Shown here in pieces: positions 47,975-60,735 of a DNA stretch of 64,000 nucleotides; positions within the stretch are counted from its first letter, which is position 1; each line of letters starts with the position of its first letter. The position numbers and the translations under genes were made by a program. Source of the stretch: Rhodococcus rhodochrous (lineage in GTDB: Bacteria > Actinomycetota > Actinomycetes > Mycobacteriales > Mycobacteriaceae); the NCBI RefSeq assembly GCF_014854695.1, contig NZ_CP027557.1, positions 930,001 to 994,000 on the forward strand, in the 5' to 3' direction. The notes under the pieces are model-generated. The model had not been told where the DNA came from. It worked only from the letters and a program-made list of their open reading frames with translations, and searched no databases.

Positions 47975-50275
47975 TCAGGTCAGGGTGAACGAGACCGGCG
48001 GCAGATCGTCGCGCCGGCACAGTCCGGTCTGATCCACGAGGTCGAGGGTGCGCAGATAACGCCGGACCAGATCGCCTGCCGAGAGCCCCGCATCCGATGC
48101 GGTGCGCAGGGCGGCGGCGAGTCCGTCCCCGCGTGCCCAGCGGTGGATCGCGGCGACGGCGATCGGATCCGGATCCGGCCCCACTTCCAGGCCGAGACGC
48201 TCTTCGCGTCCGGCGAGTTCGCTCCACAGCCGTGAGGTGGCGCGCAGCGCCTCGTCGATCGCCGGGGTGGTGCGTCCCGGGACTCCGACGGTGCGGCGCC
48301 GGGTCTCGCCCAGAGCGCTCGAGGCGACGGCGGCGAGTTCGGCCGGTGTCAGCCCCGACCACGCGCCCGTCCGCACGCATTCGGCGACGAGAAGGTCGTT
48401 CGCACAGTAGATCCGGCCCAGGCGACGACCGTCGTCGGTGACGTAGGCCGACCCGCCCATCGGGTCGCGGAGCAGATAACCCCGCTCCTCGAGCAGATCC
48501 AGTGTGCGATCGAAGGTCTCGACGAGGCGGCCGGTGACCGTGTCGATCTGCGACCGCATCCGTTCGGTGTCGCCGTACACCGCGGCGCGTCGTGTCGAGA
48601 GAGCGAGAAGGCGCTCCCTGTCGCCGCGTCGATGCGCGGGATGCGACCGCACCGCCCGTGCCAGCGACGTCACCAGCTCGGCCGAACCGGAGCGCCGTGC
48701 CTCGGCGAGCCGGTCGCACAGGTGCCGGTACTCGGTGAAGCCCTCGACGTCCCCGAGTTCGGTGTCGAGATCACGCAGCGCCGTCGTGTTCGCGCGGACG
48801 GCGTCGGTGAGCGCCGCGACGGATCGTTCGGCCTGGAACTGGGCGAACGAGCGTCGCAGGAACTCGCGGGAGCCGGGGATGCCGCGGCCGGCGACCAGAT
48901 TGACCGCGGTGTTGTAGCCGACGCGCAGCGAACTGTGCAGCGGGTACGAGCGTGCGCCGGCGAGACCGGCGACGGTCGCGGGGGCGGCCTCGGGACTCCA
49001 CAGCACGACGGCGTGGCCTTCGACATCGATGCCGCGGCGGCCGGCGCGACCGGTGAGCTGGGTGTACTCGCCGGGAGAGAGGCGCACCGGGCCGTCGGCG
49101 GTGGGTTTGACGAGGCGTTCGAGGACGACGGTGCGCGCCGGCATGTTCACCCCCACGGCGAGGGTCTCGGTGGCGAACACGACCCGCACGAGACCGCGGG
49201 CGAACAACTCCTCGACGGTGTGACGGAAGGCCGGGATCAGGCCGGCGTGGTGCGCGGCGAAACCGCGTTCGAGTCCTTCGAGCCACTCTGTGTGACCGAC
49301 GGCGTCGAGATCGGCAGGCGGCAGGGCGGCGGTGTGCCGGTCGGCGACCGCACGGATCTCGGCGACGTCGGCCGCCTCGGTGAGACGGACCGACGATTCG
49401 AGGCATTCGGTGACGGCGTCGTCGCAGCCGTTGCGGCTGAACCGGAACCAGATGGCCGGCAACAGTTGTTCGGCCTCGAGCCGGGCGACGACCTCGGGCA
49501 GGTCGGCACCGGCCGGTCCGGGTGCTCCGCGTGCACGTCGCCGTCGTTGTCCACGGCCGGTCGCGGGGCCGGGCGCGGCCTCGACGAGCTGACGGTGGGC
49601 GATGTACCGCTCGAGGGTCTCGTCGACGGTGCCGGACGGGGACAGCAGGTCGAACAGCCGCCCGCCGGCGAGCATGTGCTGGGTGAGCGGGACTGGCCGT
49701 GTCTCCTCGACGACGACCGCGAGGTCGCCGCGGACGCCGCGCAGCCAGCCGCCGAACTCCTCGGCGTTGCTGACCGTGGCCGACAGGCTGGTCAGCCGCA
49801 CGTCGTCGGGGAGCGAGAGGATCGCTTCCTCCCACACCGCGCCGCGTTCGCGGTCGGCGAGATAGTGCACCTCGTCCATGACGACGTGGGTGAGTCCGTG
49901 CAGGAGCGGGGAGCCGCCGTGCAGCATGCTGCGCAGCACTTCGGTGGTCATGACGACCACGGGCGCATGAGGGTCCAGCGAGATGTCGCCGGTGAGCAGA
50001 CCGACACGGTCGTCGCCGAACCGGCGCGACAGGTCGAGATACTTCTGGTTGCTCAGCGCCTTGATGGGGGTGGTGTAGAAGCAGCGTCCGCCCGCTGAGA
50101 GTGCGAGACGGGCGGCGAATTCACCGACGACGGTCTTGCCCGCCCCGGTGGGAGCGCACACCAGCACGTCGCGGTCGTCCTCGAGGGCGCGGCAGGCCTC
50201 GACCTGGAAGTCGTCGAGGGGAAAATCGAGTTCGGTCGCGAACAGCGAGAGCTGCGACCGGTCCTGCGTGCGCAC
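47975..50275 (-). CDS. HelY-like Ski2-family DEAD/DEAH-box helicase
   Basis: 766 residues. Motif I CAPTGAGKTVVGEFAARLAL (near 40), DEVHYLADRERG as DEVH box, SATVSN as motif III, and QLTGRAGRRGIDVEGHAV as motif VI. The C-terminal third resembles the accessory domain of HelY/Mtr4 helicases (RSGSAELVTSLARAVRSHPA). Mycobacterial HelY is about 900 residues, so this is a shorter paralogue or a lineage variant. It may act in RNA turnover or repair; the evidence is motif-based. Confidence 0.85.
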   Translation of the reverse strand: MRTQDRSQLSLFATELDFPLDDFQVEACRALEDDRDVLVCAPTGAGKTVVGEFAARLALSAGGRCFYTTPIKALSNQKYLDLSRRFGDDRVGLLTGDISLDPHAPVVVMTTEVLRSMLHGGSPLLHGLTHVVMDEVHYLADRERGAVWEEAILSLPDDVRLTSLSATVSNAEEFGGWLRGVRGDLAVVVEETRPVPLTQHMLAGGRLFDLLSPSGTVDETLERYIAHRQLVEAAPGPATGRGQRRRRARGAPGPAGADLPEVVARLEAEQLLPAIWFRFSRNGCDDAVTECLESSVRLTEAADVAEIRAVADRHTAALPPADLDAVGHTEWLEGLERGFAAHHAGLIPAFRHTVEELFARGLVRVVFATETLAVGVNMPARTVVLERLVKPTADGPVRLSPGEYTQLTGRAGRRGIDVEGHAVVLWSPEAAPATVAGLAGARSYPLHSSLRVGYNTAVNLVAGRGIPGSREFLRRSFAQFQAERSVAALTDAVRANTTALRDLDTELGDVEGFTEYRHLCDRLAEARRSGSAELVTSLARAVRSHPAHRRGDRERLLALSTRRAAVYGDTERMRSQIDTVTGRLVETFDRTLDLLEERGYLLRDPMGGSAYVTDDGRRLGRIYCANDLLVAECVRTGAWSGLTPAELAAVASSALGETRRRTVGVPGRTTPAIDEALRATSRLWSELAGREERLGLEVGPDPDPIAVAAIHRWARGDGLAAALRTASDAGLSAGDLVRRYLRTLDLVDQTGLCRRDDLPPVSFTLT

Positions 50276-50335
50276 ATGTCCACGCTACGGGTCGGCGCGG
50301 ACACGTGCGCAACGCAGGGGGGACGTCAGTCGCTC

Positions 50336-50354
50336 GTCACCCCTCGGGGGTGAC
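50336..50354 (-). terminator. Hairpin directly after ohr
   Basis: GTCACCCC-TCG-GGGGTGAC, a perfect 8-bp stem with a 3-base loop abutting the ohr stop at 50355 and upstream of the helicase start. Confidence 0.65.
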
Positions 50355-50777
50355 TCAGTCGTCCGTCACCTCGAGGGTGACGTCGATGTTGCCGCGGGTC
50401 GCGTTGGAGTACGGGCACACCTGGTGGGCCTTCTCGGTGAGCTCGAGCGCCTGCTCGCGGGGGAGGTTCGGCAGGGTCACCTCGAGGGTGACGGCAAGAC
50501 CGAATCCGCCGCCGTCGGTCGGGCCGATGCCGACGCGGGCGCCGACCGCGGAGTCGCTGACGTCCGCCTTCTCCTGCCGGGCGATCATCTGCAGTGCCGA
50601 GTGGAAGCACGCGGCGTATCCGGCGGCGAAGAGCTGTTCGGGGTTGGTGCCCTTGCCGCTGCCGCCCATCTCGGTGGGGATGGACAGGTCGACGTCGAGC
50701 TTGCCGTCGCTGGTGCGGGCGTGGCCGTCGCGGCCTGCTCCGGTGGCGAGTGCTTCGGCGGTGTAGATGATGTTCAC
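50355..50777 (-). CDS. ohr: Organic hydroperoxide resistance protein (Ohr/OsmC family)
   Basis: 140 residues from GTG 50777. The two reactive cysteines are C57 (AAGYAACFHSAL) and C121 (AHQVCPYSNATRGNI), the Ohr arrangement. It reduces fatty-acid and other organic hydroperoxides using lipoylated proteins in characterised members. Its GTG overlaps the ohrR stop, so repressor and enzyme are one transcript. Confidence 0.93.
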   Translation of the reverse strand: MNIIYTAEALATGAGRDGHARTSDGKLDVDLSIPTEMGGSGKGTNPEQLFAAGYAACFHSALQMIARQEKADVSDSAVGARVGIGPTDGGGFGLAVTLEVTLPNLPREQALELTEKAHQVCPYSNATRGNIDVTLEVTDD

Positions 50778-51238
50778 GATGTCCTGCCTTTCTTCGAGAG
50801 TGCGCCGGGTGCTTCCTGCAACGCGGCGGTCAGGCGGTGGAGCGTCTCGCGCAGCGCGACCAGTTCGTCGACGTCGAACCGGCTGTCCCGCGTCACGCAG
50901 CCGGGGATGTCCGCGGCCTCTGTCCGGAGTGCATCTCCCGCTTCGGTGAGGTGGACGACGACACGACGTTCGTCGGTCTGCTGCCGGCGTCGTTCGACGT
51001 ATCCGGCGGCCTCGAGCCGTTTGAGCAGGGGGGACAGTGTGCCCGTGTCGAGATCGAGCGAGTCGCACAGATCCTGCACGCCTCGCGCGTCGCGTTCCCA
51101 CAGTGCCAGGAGCACGAGGTACTGCGGGTAGGTGATGCCCAGCCGATCGAGATGCGGCCGATAGGCGGCCGTGATGGTGCGGGAGGCGCGGTAGAGCGCG
51201 AAGCACACCTGCTGGTCGAGTTCGAGTGGAGACGGCAC
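50774..51238 (-). CDS. ohrR: MarR-family organic peroxide sensor
   Basis: 154 residues from GTG 51238. The peroxide-sensing cysteine is in LDQQVCFALYRASR, ITYPQYLVLLALWERDA leads into a winged helix, and RLEAAGYVERRRQQTDERRV is the wing. An in-frame extension to 51289 crosses a palindromic operator and is rejected. It represses itself and ohr until peroxides oxidise the cysteine. Confidence 0.9.
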   Translation of the reverse strand: MPSPLELDQQVCFALYRASRTITAAYRPHLDRLGITYPQYLVLLALWERDARGVQDLCDSLDLDTGTLSPLLKRLEAAGYVERRRQQTDERRVVVHLTEAGDALRTEAADIPGCVTRDSRFDVDELVALRETLHRLTAALQEAPGALSKKGRTS

Positions 51239-51262
51239 GGGAATGAATGTAGCGCCCCGTTT

Positions 51263-51276
51263 TGTTGTACACAACA
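51263..51276. promoter_or_regulatory. Putative OhrR operator
   Basis: TGTTGT-AC-ACAACA, perfect 6-bp arms with a 2-base centre, 25 bases upstream of the ohrR start and in an AT-rich spot. Confidence 0.65.
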
Positions 51277-51347
51277 TTAATGGCCACAACTCGATACGTG
51301 TTCCAGATCACTTCCATGTGGGAATTGAGAGAACTCTGGGCACGTTA

Positions 51348-51368
51348 GTTGAGTGAGAATGGCTCAAG
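51348..51368 (+). promoter_or_regulatory. HAIR element (HspR-binding site) upstream of the Clp gene
   Basis: GTTGAGT-N7-GCTCAAG matches the HAIR consensus CTTGAGT-N7-ACTCAAG at all but one position in each arm. It ends 20 bases before the chosen ATG, so heat-shock repression by HspR is expected. Confidence 0.8.
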
Positions 51369-51388
51369 TTCGACAGAAAGGCTTCGGA

Positions 51389-53818
<2,430 letters not shown>

Positions 53819-53830
53819 CTTGCACGACGA

Positions 53831-53866
53831 GGAAGGGGAGAGATGCCACGGCATCTCTCCCCTTCC
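53831..53866. terminator. Strong hairpin between clp and maltokinase genes
   Basis: GGAAGGGGAGAGATGCC / GGCATCTCTCCCCTTCC, a perfect 17-bp stem with a 2-base loop between the convergent stops at 53818 and 53883. Confidence 0.88.
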
Positions 53867-53882
53867 CGCGTTCGGGCTGTGG

Positions 53883-55277
53883 TCAGCGGGCGGTGAGACG
53901 ACGGATCGCCTCGAGCGGCAGGTGCAGCCACGAGGGCCGGTGCCGTGCCTCGTAGACCACCTCGTAGACCGCCTTGTCGAGCTCGTAACCGCGCAGCAGG
54001 ACGTCGGAGTCCCGCGGATCCGTGCCCGAGGCAGCTGCGTAGCCGTCGCAGAAGGCGGCACAGTTGCGTTCGGCCCACTCCCGGGCCCGGAACTCCCGCT
54101 GCGACTCCACCGCCGTGCCCTGTTCGGATTCACGGATCGAGTGATGCGCGGCGTAGTCGAACGACCGCAGCATTCCCGCCACGTCCCGGAACGGACTGTC
54201 GGGTTTGCGGCGCTCCTCGAGTGACTTCGCGGGTTCGCCCTCGAAGTCGATGAGCAACCAGCGCTCGGGGGTACGCAGCACCTGTCCGAGATGAAGGTCT
54301 CCGTGGATGCGGTGCACCGGAACCTGACCCAGCGCCGCGACCTCCTCGAACCGCGCCCGGACCGCGTCGGTGAGTCCGGCGAGCTCGGGGACCTCGGCCG
54401 CTGCACCCTCGAGCCGGCGGATCATGCCCTCGGCCAGTTCGGCGGCGGCGCGTTCGTCGGTGCCGAGCGCGGAGCCGAGATGGGCGTGCACATCCGCCAC
54501 GGCCGCACCGATGCGATGGGATTCCCCGGCGAAGTCGGTGCCCACCTCGTCGGCGCGCAGGTCTCCTTCGAGGAGCAGGTCCCGGACACTGCCGAGCGCC
54601 ATCGACCAGCCGTCGGCCGAGTTCGCCGCGAAGTCCTGCACCATCGCCAGCGTGGTGCGGACCCCGTCGACCTCCGCTTCGATCCACGCCCGGATCGGGG
54701 CGATCGACCGGCATCCGTCCTCACCGAGCGCGAGCGGCAGCTCGACGTCCGGATTGATGCCGAGCGTGAGCCGACGGAACATCTTGAGCAGCAACTTCTC
54801 TCCGAGGACCACGGAGGTGTTGGACTGCTCCGCGCTCAGCGCACGCCCACGCAGGCCCGGTTCGATGACCGCGCCCGGCACGGTGTGGAGATCCACCGGG
54901 CCGGCGGGGGTGCCGCTCGCCAGATTGCGCGAATACCGGTCGAGGATCTCCTGGTCGCGGAGGCCGTCGTAGACGTGCAGGCCGTGGTCGTGGGAGTCGT
55001 CGGGGCCGACCACGCTCCAGGACTGCAGTTCCTCGGGGAGATGGGAACGGAAACCGAGGGGCACCTGATAGATCTGGTCCGCGGTCGAGTCGAACGAGAC
55101 CTTCACGATCAGATGGTCGGCCCCGAAACCGGACTCCTCCACGAGCGGATGACGCAGGACGACACCGATCCCGGTGATGGTGTGGCCCTTGGCCGCGAAC
55201 CATCGCTGGTGCGGCATCCATTCGCGCAGATCCTCGACGAGCCGTTCGTCCGGATAGAGCTCGCTGTTGGTCGTCAC
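53883..55277 (-). CDS. mak: Maltokinase
   Basis: 464 residues from GTG 55277, overlapping the treS stop as GTGA. The kinase core has [20 protein letters not shown] and [18 protein letters not shown], with the catalytic Asp and a DFE metal motif, and WFAAKGH near the start, typical of Mak/Pep2 proteins. It phosphorylates maltose to maltose-1-phosphate for the GlgE pathway of alpha-glucan synthesis. The treS-mak order is the conserved actinobacterial arrangement linking trehalose to glycogen. Confidence 0.92.
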   Translation of the reverse strand: MTTNSELYPDERLVEDLREWMPHQRWFAAKGHTITGIGVVLRHPLVEESGFGADHLIVKVSFDSTADQIYQVPLGFRSHLPEELQSWSVVGPDDSHDHGLHVYDGLRDQEILDRYSRNLASGTPAGPVDLHTVPGAVIEPGLRGRALSAEQSNTSVVLGEKLLLKMFRRLTLGINPDVELPLALGEDGCRSIAPIRAWIEAEVDGVRTTLAMVQDFAANSADGWSMALGSVRDLLLEGDLRADEVGTDFAGESHRIGAAVADVHAHLGSALGTDERAAAELAEGMIRRLEGAAAEVPELAGLTDAVRARFEEVAALGQVPVHRIHGDLHLGQVLRTPERWLLIDFEGEPAKSLEERRKPDSPFRDVAGMLRSFDYAAHHSIRESEQGTAVESQREFRAREWAERNCAAFCDGYAAASGTDPRDSDVLLRGYELDKAVYEVVYEARHRPSWLHLPLEAIRRLTAR

Positions 55278-57097
55278 GGCTGCACCGCCGCTTCCGCTTC
55301 GCTGCTCACCGGGTGCTCGCCCGGTCCCTCCTTCGACGGATCGGGTTGCAGCGCGAACCAGAAGAATCCGTGACCGGGCAGGGTGATCATGTAACCCTCC
55401 TCCGTGATCGTCGGGAACGGGACGGACCCGGTCAGCTCCACCGGGATCCACCCGGCGAAGCGCGACAGATCGAGGACGACCGCCTGCGGATAGCGCGACA
55501 GGTTGTTCACGCACAGGATGACGTCGCTGTAATTGCGTTCCGGGCCGGGCGACATCTCGCGCAGATAGGACAGGATCGCGGGATTCGCGCTGCCGAGTTC
55601 GGTGAACGAGGCCTTACCGAAGGCCGGATGCTGCTTGCGGACCTGGATCATCCGCCGCGTCCAGTGCAACAGCGAGTTCGTCGAGTTCATCTGCGATTCG
55701 ACGTTCACCGCCTGGTACCCGTAGGTGGGATCCATGATCACCGGCAGGTACAGCCGGCCCGGGTCGGCGCGGGAGAAGCCCGCGTTGCGGTCGGGGGTCC
55801 ACTGCATCGGGGTCCGCACCGCGTCGCGGTCGCCGAGCCAGATGTTGTCGCCCATGCCGATCTCGTCGCCGTAATACAGGACGGGGGAGCCCGGTAGGCT
55901 CAGCAACAGGGCGGTGAAGAGCTCGAGCTGGTTGCGGTCGTTCTCCAGCAACGGCGCCAGACGACGGCGGATGCCGATGTTGGCGCGCATCCGCGGGTCG
56001 GTGACGTACTCGGCGTACATGTAGTCGCGTTCCTCGTCCGTCACCATCTCGAGGGTCAGCTCGTCGTGGTTGCGGAGGAAGATGCCCCACTGGGCGGTCT
56101 TCGGGATCGGCGGGGTCTGGGCGAGGATCTCCGAGATCGGGAAACGGTTCTGCCGCCGCACCGCCATGAAGATGCGCGGCATCAGCGGGAAGTGGAAGGC
56201 CATGTGGCACTCGTCGCCGATCTCGGGTTCGCCGAAGTACTCGACGACGTCGGTGGGCCACTGGTTCGCCTCCGCCAGCATCACCCGGCCGGGATATTCG
56301 GCATCCATCACCGCACGGCACTTCTTGAGGAAGGCGTGCGTCTCGGGGAGGTTCTCGCAGTTGGTCCCCTCACGCTCGAACAGATAGGGGACCGCGTCGA
56401 GGCGGAACCCGTCGATGCCGAGATCGAGCCAGAAGCGCAGGACGTCGAGCATCGCGTCCTGTACTTCGGGGTTGTCGTAGTTCAGGTCGGGCTGGTGCGA
56501 GAAGAACCGGTGCCAGTAGTACTGCTTGCGCACCGGATCCCACGTCCAGTTGGACGTCTCGGTGTCGACGAAGATGATGCGGGCTTCCTGGTATCGGTCG
56601 TCGACATCCGACCACACGTAGAAGTCGCCGTACGGCCCGTCGGGGTCGCTCCGCGATTCCTGGAACCACGCGTGCGTGTCGGACGTGTGGTTCATGACGA
56701 GGTCGGTGATGACGCGGATACCGCGTTTGTGCGCCTCGTCGAGGAAGGTCACGAAATCCTCGACCGTGCCGAACTCCGGTAGCACGGCACGGAAGTCGCG
56801 GATGTCGTAACCGCCGTCTCGGAGCGGTGAATCGTAGAAGGGCGGCAGCCAGATGCAGTCGGCGCCGAGCCACGCGATGTAGTCGAGTTTCTCGGTCAGT
56901 CCACGCAGGTCGCCGGTGCCGTCGTTGTTCGAGTCGTTGAAAGCGCGGGCGAGGACCTCGTAGAACACCGCGGTCTTGAACCAGTCCGGGTCGACGGGCA
57001 GGCTGCGCGCATGGGCGAAGTCCTCGGCCCGGCTCTCGACGAGATGACCGTCTTCGGTGTGTTCGTATTCGGGTACTCGGTCGGACGGATCCGGCAT
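55274..57097 (-). CDS. treS: Trehalose synthase (maltose alpha-D-glucosyltransferase)
   Basis: 607 residues, GH13 fold. [34 protein letters not shown], the nucleophile in [13 protein letters not shown], the acid in MLAEANQWP and [12 protein letters not shown] are the GH13 conserved regions of TreS. It interconverts trehalose and maltose; the maltose is then phosphorylated by the overlapping mak gene. Length (about 600) is that of single-domain TreS, not a TreS-Mak fusion. Confidence 0.95.
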   Translation of the reverse strand: MPDPSDRVPEYEHTEDGHLVESRAEDFAHARSLPVDPDWFKTAVFYEVLARAFNDSNNDGTGDLRGLTEKLDYIAWLGADCIWLPPFYDSPLRDGGYDIRDFRAVLPEFGTVEDFVTFLDEAHKRGIRVITDLVMNHTSDTHAWFQESRSDPDGPYGDFYVWSDVDDRYQEARIIFVDTETSNWTWDPVRKQYYWHRFFSHQPDLNYDNPEVQDAMLDVLRFWLDLGIDGFRLDAVPYLFEREGTNCENLPETHAFLKKCRAVMDAEYPGRVMLAEANQWPTDVVEYFGEPEIGDECHMAFHFPLMPRIFMAVRRQNRFPISEILAQTPPIPKTAQWGIFLRNHDELTLEMVTDEERDYMYAEYVTDPRMRANIGIRRRLAPLLENDRNQLELFTALLLSLPGSPVLYYGDEIGMGDNIWLGDRDAVRTPMQWTPDRNAGFSRADPGRLYLPVIMDPTYGYQAVNVESQMNSTNSLLHWTRRMIQVRKQHPAFGKASFTELGSANPAILSYLREMSPGPERNYSDVILCVNNLSRYPQAVVLDLSRFAGWIPVELTGSVPFPTITEEGYMITLPGHGFFWFALQPDPSKEGPGEHPVSSEAEAAVQP

Positions 57098-57222
57098 GGC
57101 ACCTCCGTGCTCGTCGCGTCGCAGGATGGACTCGCCCCAGAATGCCCCGGCGGACGGATTTCCACACCCGGACCGGACGGAACGCTATGTGAGTGCACGT
57201 GTGCGCCGATAGATTGGCGGGC

Positions 57223-58407
57223 ATGACTGCGAACCGGCCCGAAGGGCGGGTGGCCGAGCTGTGCACCCGCATGCGTTCGTTCATCGACGACGAGGTGATT
57301 CCTCTCGAACCCGTCCTGAGCCGCCACGACGACAAGGCCGCCGAGGCACTCGCCGGGCTGAAGGCCAGGGCGAAGGAACTCGGGTTGTGGGCACTGGGGC
57401 ATCCCGAGGAGATGGGCGGGGGCGGGGTTCCCTTCCTCGACTTCGTCTACCTCAACGAGATCATCGGCCGCTCCGAGTACGGTCAGCTCGCGGTGGGATC
57501 GGTGTCCATGCAGGACGCCCTGATGATCCAGCGTCACGGCACCGCCGAACAACGCGAGCGCTGGATCCCGGGGCTCGTCTCCGGCGACATCCTGCCCTCC
57601 GTCGGCATGACCGAGCCGGAAGTGGCGGGATCCGACCCCGTGCTCGTGCAGACCACCGCCCGGCTCGAGAACGGCGAATGGGTGATCGACGGGCACAAGT
57701 GGTTCACCACCGGCGCCGCGCAGGCCGGCTACTGCACGGTCTTCGCCCGGACCGAACCCGAGTCGACTCCGCTGCACCGCAGCATCAGCGCGATCATCGT
57801 GCCCATCGACACCCCCGGACTCGAGATCGTGCGGGCGATCCCCACGATGGGGCACGACCCGAGCGATCACTACGAGGTGCGGTACGACGGTGTGCGGGTT
57901 CCCGAGGAGAACGTGCTCGGTGAACGCGGCAACGGCTTCGTCGTCGCACAGGACCGGCTCGGACCGGGACGGATCTTCCACTGCATGCGATGGCTCGGCC
58001 AGGCCCAACGGGCCTTCGAACTCATGTGTGCCCGCGCCAACTCGCGCTTCGCGCACGGTTCGCTGCTCGCCGAGAAGGGCGAGATCCAGCGCTACATCGC
58101 CGAATCCGCCGCCGACATCCAGGCCGCACGTCTGATGACCCTGGACGCCGCGCGGGTGATGGACGCGGGGGAGGACGCCCGGGTCCGGATCGGGCTCATC
58201 AAGTTCCGAGGCGCGCAGATGCTGCACGACGTCGTCGACCGCGCGATCCAGGTGCACGGGGCGCTCGGTCTCACCGCCGACACGCCGCTCGAGGGGATGT
58301 ACCGGCGGGCGCGCTACGCCCGTATCTACGACGGCCCCGACGAGGTGCACCGGATGTCCACGGCACGGCGGATGCTGCGCGACCCGGAACGCGTGCCGTG
58401 GCGGTAG
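57223..58407 (+). CDS. Acyl-CoA dehydrogenase
   Basis: 394 residues from ATG 57223. ELGLWALGHPEEMGGGGVPF, VGMTEPEVAGSDP (flavin contact), GHKWFTTGAAQAGYCTVFAR and the C-terminal QVHGALGLTADTPLEGMYRR give the FAD-containing acyl-CoA dehydrogenase fold. The usual catalytic glutamate position near residue 370-380 reads RIYDGPDEVHRMS, so Glu is present. It is divergent from treS. It oxidises a CoA thioester; chain length unknown. Confidence 0.88.
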   Translation: MTANRPEGRVAELCTRMRSFIDDEVIPLEPVLSRHDDKAAEALAGLKARAKELGLWALGHPEEMGGGGVPFLDFVYLNEIIGRSEYGQLAVGSVSMQDALMIQRHGTAEQRERWIPGLVSGDILPSVGMTEPEVAGSDPVLVQTTARLENGEWVIDGHKWFTTGAAQAGYCTVFARTEPESTPLHRSISAIIVPIDTPGLEIVRAIPTMGHDPSDHYEVRYDGVRVPEENVLGERGNGFVVAQDRLGPGRIFHCMRWLGQAQRAFELMCARANSRFAHGSLLAEKGEIQRYIAESAADIQAARLMTLDAARVMDAGEDARVRIGLIKFRGAQMLHDVVDRAIQVHGALGLTADTPLEGMYRRARYARIYDGPDEVHRMSTARRMLRDPERVPWR

Positions 58408-58476
58408 ACCGCCGGCCGCTCGTGACCGGTACGACCGACTCTTCGCACTAGGGTCTTTCGGCACGCCGGGAGGCCG

Positions 58477-59211
58477 ATGCAAGTATGTGGCGTGACATCG
58501 GGGGAGGTCGGTAACAGGGAGCGGTCGAGCGGCGCACGGCCCGAAGGGCGATGGCGCTGTTCGATCGACGAGGTGGCGCGCAGGATGCGCGCCGAATCCG
58601 CATGTCTCGACGACACCCTGCGCCTGATCACCTCGGCGGCCGTCGAGCTGATCCCGGGCGCCGAGCAGGCCGGCATCGCGGTGCGTACGTCCGGCCTGCG
58701 CTTCGAATCCCGCGCCGCGACCGGGCCGCTGCCGAGTGCGGTCGACGCAGTGCAGCAGGAAGCGGGCGACGGCCCCTGCGTGGAGTCGATGCGGGAGCGG
58801 AGTGCGGTTCTCGTCACCGATATGAGGTGTGAGAGTCGTTGGCCCGCTGTAACTTCCGAATCTGCGGCTGCCGGTGTCGGATCGACGCTGGTGCTGTGCC
58901 TGTACACCGACGAGGTCCACGGAGCGCTGCACGTACACAGTTCTCGTGCGGAAGCGTTCGACGAGCACAGCATCGATGTGGGCACGAGCCTGGCGACCCA
59001 CGCGGCGATCGCGCTGGTCGCCTCCCGTCAAGAGGAACAGTTGCGCGACGCACTCGCGTCCCGCGATGTCATCGGGCAGGCGAAGGGCATGCTCATGGAA
59101 CGCTTCGCGGTGGGTGCCGACGATGCGTTCGTCCTGCTCCGGAGACTGTCCCAGGAGCGCAACGTGCCCCTGCGACGGATCGCGGGGCACGTGGTCGAGG
59201 CGGGGCGGTGA
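58477..59211 (+). CDS. GAF and ANTAR domain regulator
   Basis: 244 residues from ATG 58477 (GGGAGG close upstream; GTG 58492 is an alternative). The central GAF domain covers about residues 40-175 (AVELIPGAEQAGIAVRT, AVDAVQQEAGDGPCVESMRE). A C-terminal ANTAR domain follows: LRDALASRDVIGQAKGMLME and DDAFVLLRRLSQERNVPLRR, with the conserved alanines of the RNA-binding bundle. ANTAR proteins act as antiterminators or RNA binders controlled by a sensory domain. The target RNA is not visible nearby. Confidence 0.87.
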   Translation: MQVCGVTSGEVGNRERSSGARPEGRWRCSIDEVARRMRAESACLDDTLRLITSAAVELIPGAEQAGIAVRTSGLRFESRAATGPLPSAVDAVQQEAGDGPCVESMRERSAVLVTDMRCESRWPAVTSESAAAGVGSTLVLCLYTDEVHGALHVHSSRAEAFDEHSIDVGTSLATHAAIALVASRQEEQLRDALASRDVIGQAKGMLMERFAVGADDAFVLLRRLSQERNVPLRRIAGHVVEAGR

Positions 59212-59238
59212 ACCGGACGGCCGCCTGCTCCGTCCGGT
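59212..59238. terminator. Hairpin between ANTAR regulator and FAD dehydrogenase genes
   Basis: ACCGGACG / CGTCCGGT, perfect 8-bp stem with an 11-base loop just after the regulator stop and before the convergent stop at 59251. Confidence 0.55.
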
Positions 59239-59250
59239 CCACCTGCGAGA

Positions 59251-60735
59251 TCAGACCGCCGCTGTCTGCTCCGCGGCGTGGGAACCCGCGATCCGCCCGA
59301 AGACCGAACCGTTCGTCAGACCCGAGCCACCGGGGTAGTTGAAGTAGAAGATGCCACCGACGAGCTCACCTGCGGCGTAGAGCCCGGAGATCGGGTTCAT
59401 GTCGGTGTCGAGCACCTGGGCGTTCGAGTTGATGCGGACACCGCCGAAGGTGAAGGTGATACCGCACGTGACCTGGTAGGCCTCGAACGGGCCCTCGTCG
59501 AGCGTGTTCGCCCAGTTCGTCTTGTTCACGGGCAGTCCGCTCGTTCCGCGACCGTCCTTGACGTTCGGGTTGAATTCGACCGAGGTGTCCACGGCCGCGT
59601 TGTACGCCCGGACCTCCTCGAGGAAACCGTCGGGATCCACACCCTCCAGCTTCTGGGCCAGGGCCTCGAGCGTGGGAGCGGTGACCTTGGTGACCTGCCG
59701 GATCTTGTACTCGTCGCGCAGGAGGTGGGTGACCTTCTGGTCGAAGACCTGCCATGCGAACTGGTTCGGCTGTTCGAGGATGCGGCGGCCGTACTTCGCG
59801 TAGGTGTAGTTGCGGAAGTCGGCGCCCTCGTCGACGAAGCGCTTGCCATGGGCGTTGACCAGGATGCCGAACGGGTAGCTGTGCTTCTGGAAGCCGTCGC
59901 CGACCGCGAGGTCGCCGAACTCGGGGGCGTTGCGCTCCCAGCCGACGGCGTGGCAACCCGACCAGTTGCCCGTCGGGCTCGCGCCGATGTCGAGAGCCAT
60001 CTTGTGGCCGTCACCGGTGTTGAACATCGTGCCGCGAACCTTCGCAAGATCCCACGACGGGCCGAGGTAGCGGGTGCGCCACTCGGTGTTGGCCTGGAAA
60101 CCACCGCTCGCGAGGACGACGGCGTCGGCGAGTTCGTCGCGGGTCTGACCGTTCTGCTTCACACGCACACCGGTGACACTGTCGTCGCCGTGGATGAGGG
60201 ACACCACGCGGGCGCCGTACTCGATCTTCACACCCTCGCGCTCGGCCGCCTTGCACAGGTAGTCGACCAGGCCCGGGCCGCCGCCGTTGACCTCGACGGT
60301 CAGGCCGCCCCAGAACTTGAACTTCCCGTCGACCTTGAACGCCTGGCGTCCGTAGATCGGCATGAACTTCACCCCCTTGTCCCGCATCCAGGACAGGGTC
60401 GGGTAGCTCTGTTCGACGAGGATGCCGGCCAGATCGGGGTCGGTACGGTACTCGGTGACGCGAGCGAGGTCGTCGAGGAAATCCTCCGAGGTGTACGAAC
60501 CGAAGTCGGTGTTGGCGACTTCTTCGTCCGTCAGATCGGGCATCAGGCGACGCAGGTCGTCGACGCCGTCGTAGGCGACACGCATCGCGCCGGCGGTGAA
60601 CGCGGTGTTCCCGCCTCGACGGTCCTGATCGGCCCGCTCGAGGACGAGAACCTCCGCGCCCTTCTCGCGAGCGGCCAGCGCCGCGCAGAGTGCGGCGTTA
60701 CCGGCTCCGACGACGATCACGCGGCTTGTAGTCAT
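59251..60735 (-). CDS. TcuA-like FAD-dependent dehydrogenase
   Basis: 494 residues from ATG 60735. FAD motif VIVVGAGNAALCAALAAREK, GGNTAFTAGAMRVAY, and the C-terminal GLYAAGELVGGIFYFNYPGG and GSGLTNGSVFGRIAG are those of the tricarballylate dehydrogenase/fumarate reductase flavoprotein family. It is third in a leftward operon after an extradiol dioxygenase and an HsaA-like monooxygenase. In this context it probably introduces a double bond into, or desaturates, a ring or acyl intermediate; tricarballylate itself is an unlikely substrate. Confidence 0.83.
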   Translation of the reverse strand: MTTSRVIVVGAGNAALCAALAAREKGAEVLVLERADQDRRGGNTAFTAGAMRVAYDGVDDLRRLMPDLTDEEVANTDFGSYTSEDFLDDLARVTEYRTDPDLAGILVEQSYPTLSWMRDKGVKFMPIYGRQAFKVDGKFKFWGGLTVEVNGGGPGLVDYLCKAAEREGVKIEYGARVVSLIHGDDSVTGVRVKQNGQTRDELADAVVLASGGFQANTEWRTRYLGPSWDLAKVRGTMFNTGDGHKMALDIGASPTGNWSGCHAVGWERNAPEFGDLAVGDGFQKHSYPFGILVNAHGKRFVDEGADFRNYTYAKYGRRILEQPNQFAWQVFDQKVTHLLRDEYKIRQVTKVTAPTLEALAQKLEGVDPDGFLEEVRAYNAAVDTSVEFNPNVKDGRGTSGLPVNKTNWANTLDEGPFEAYQVTCGITFTFGGVRINSNAQVLDTDMNPISGLYAAGELVGGIFYFNYPGGSGLTNGSVFGRIAGSHAAEQTAAV

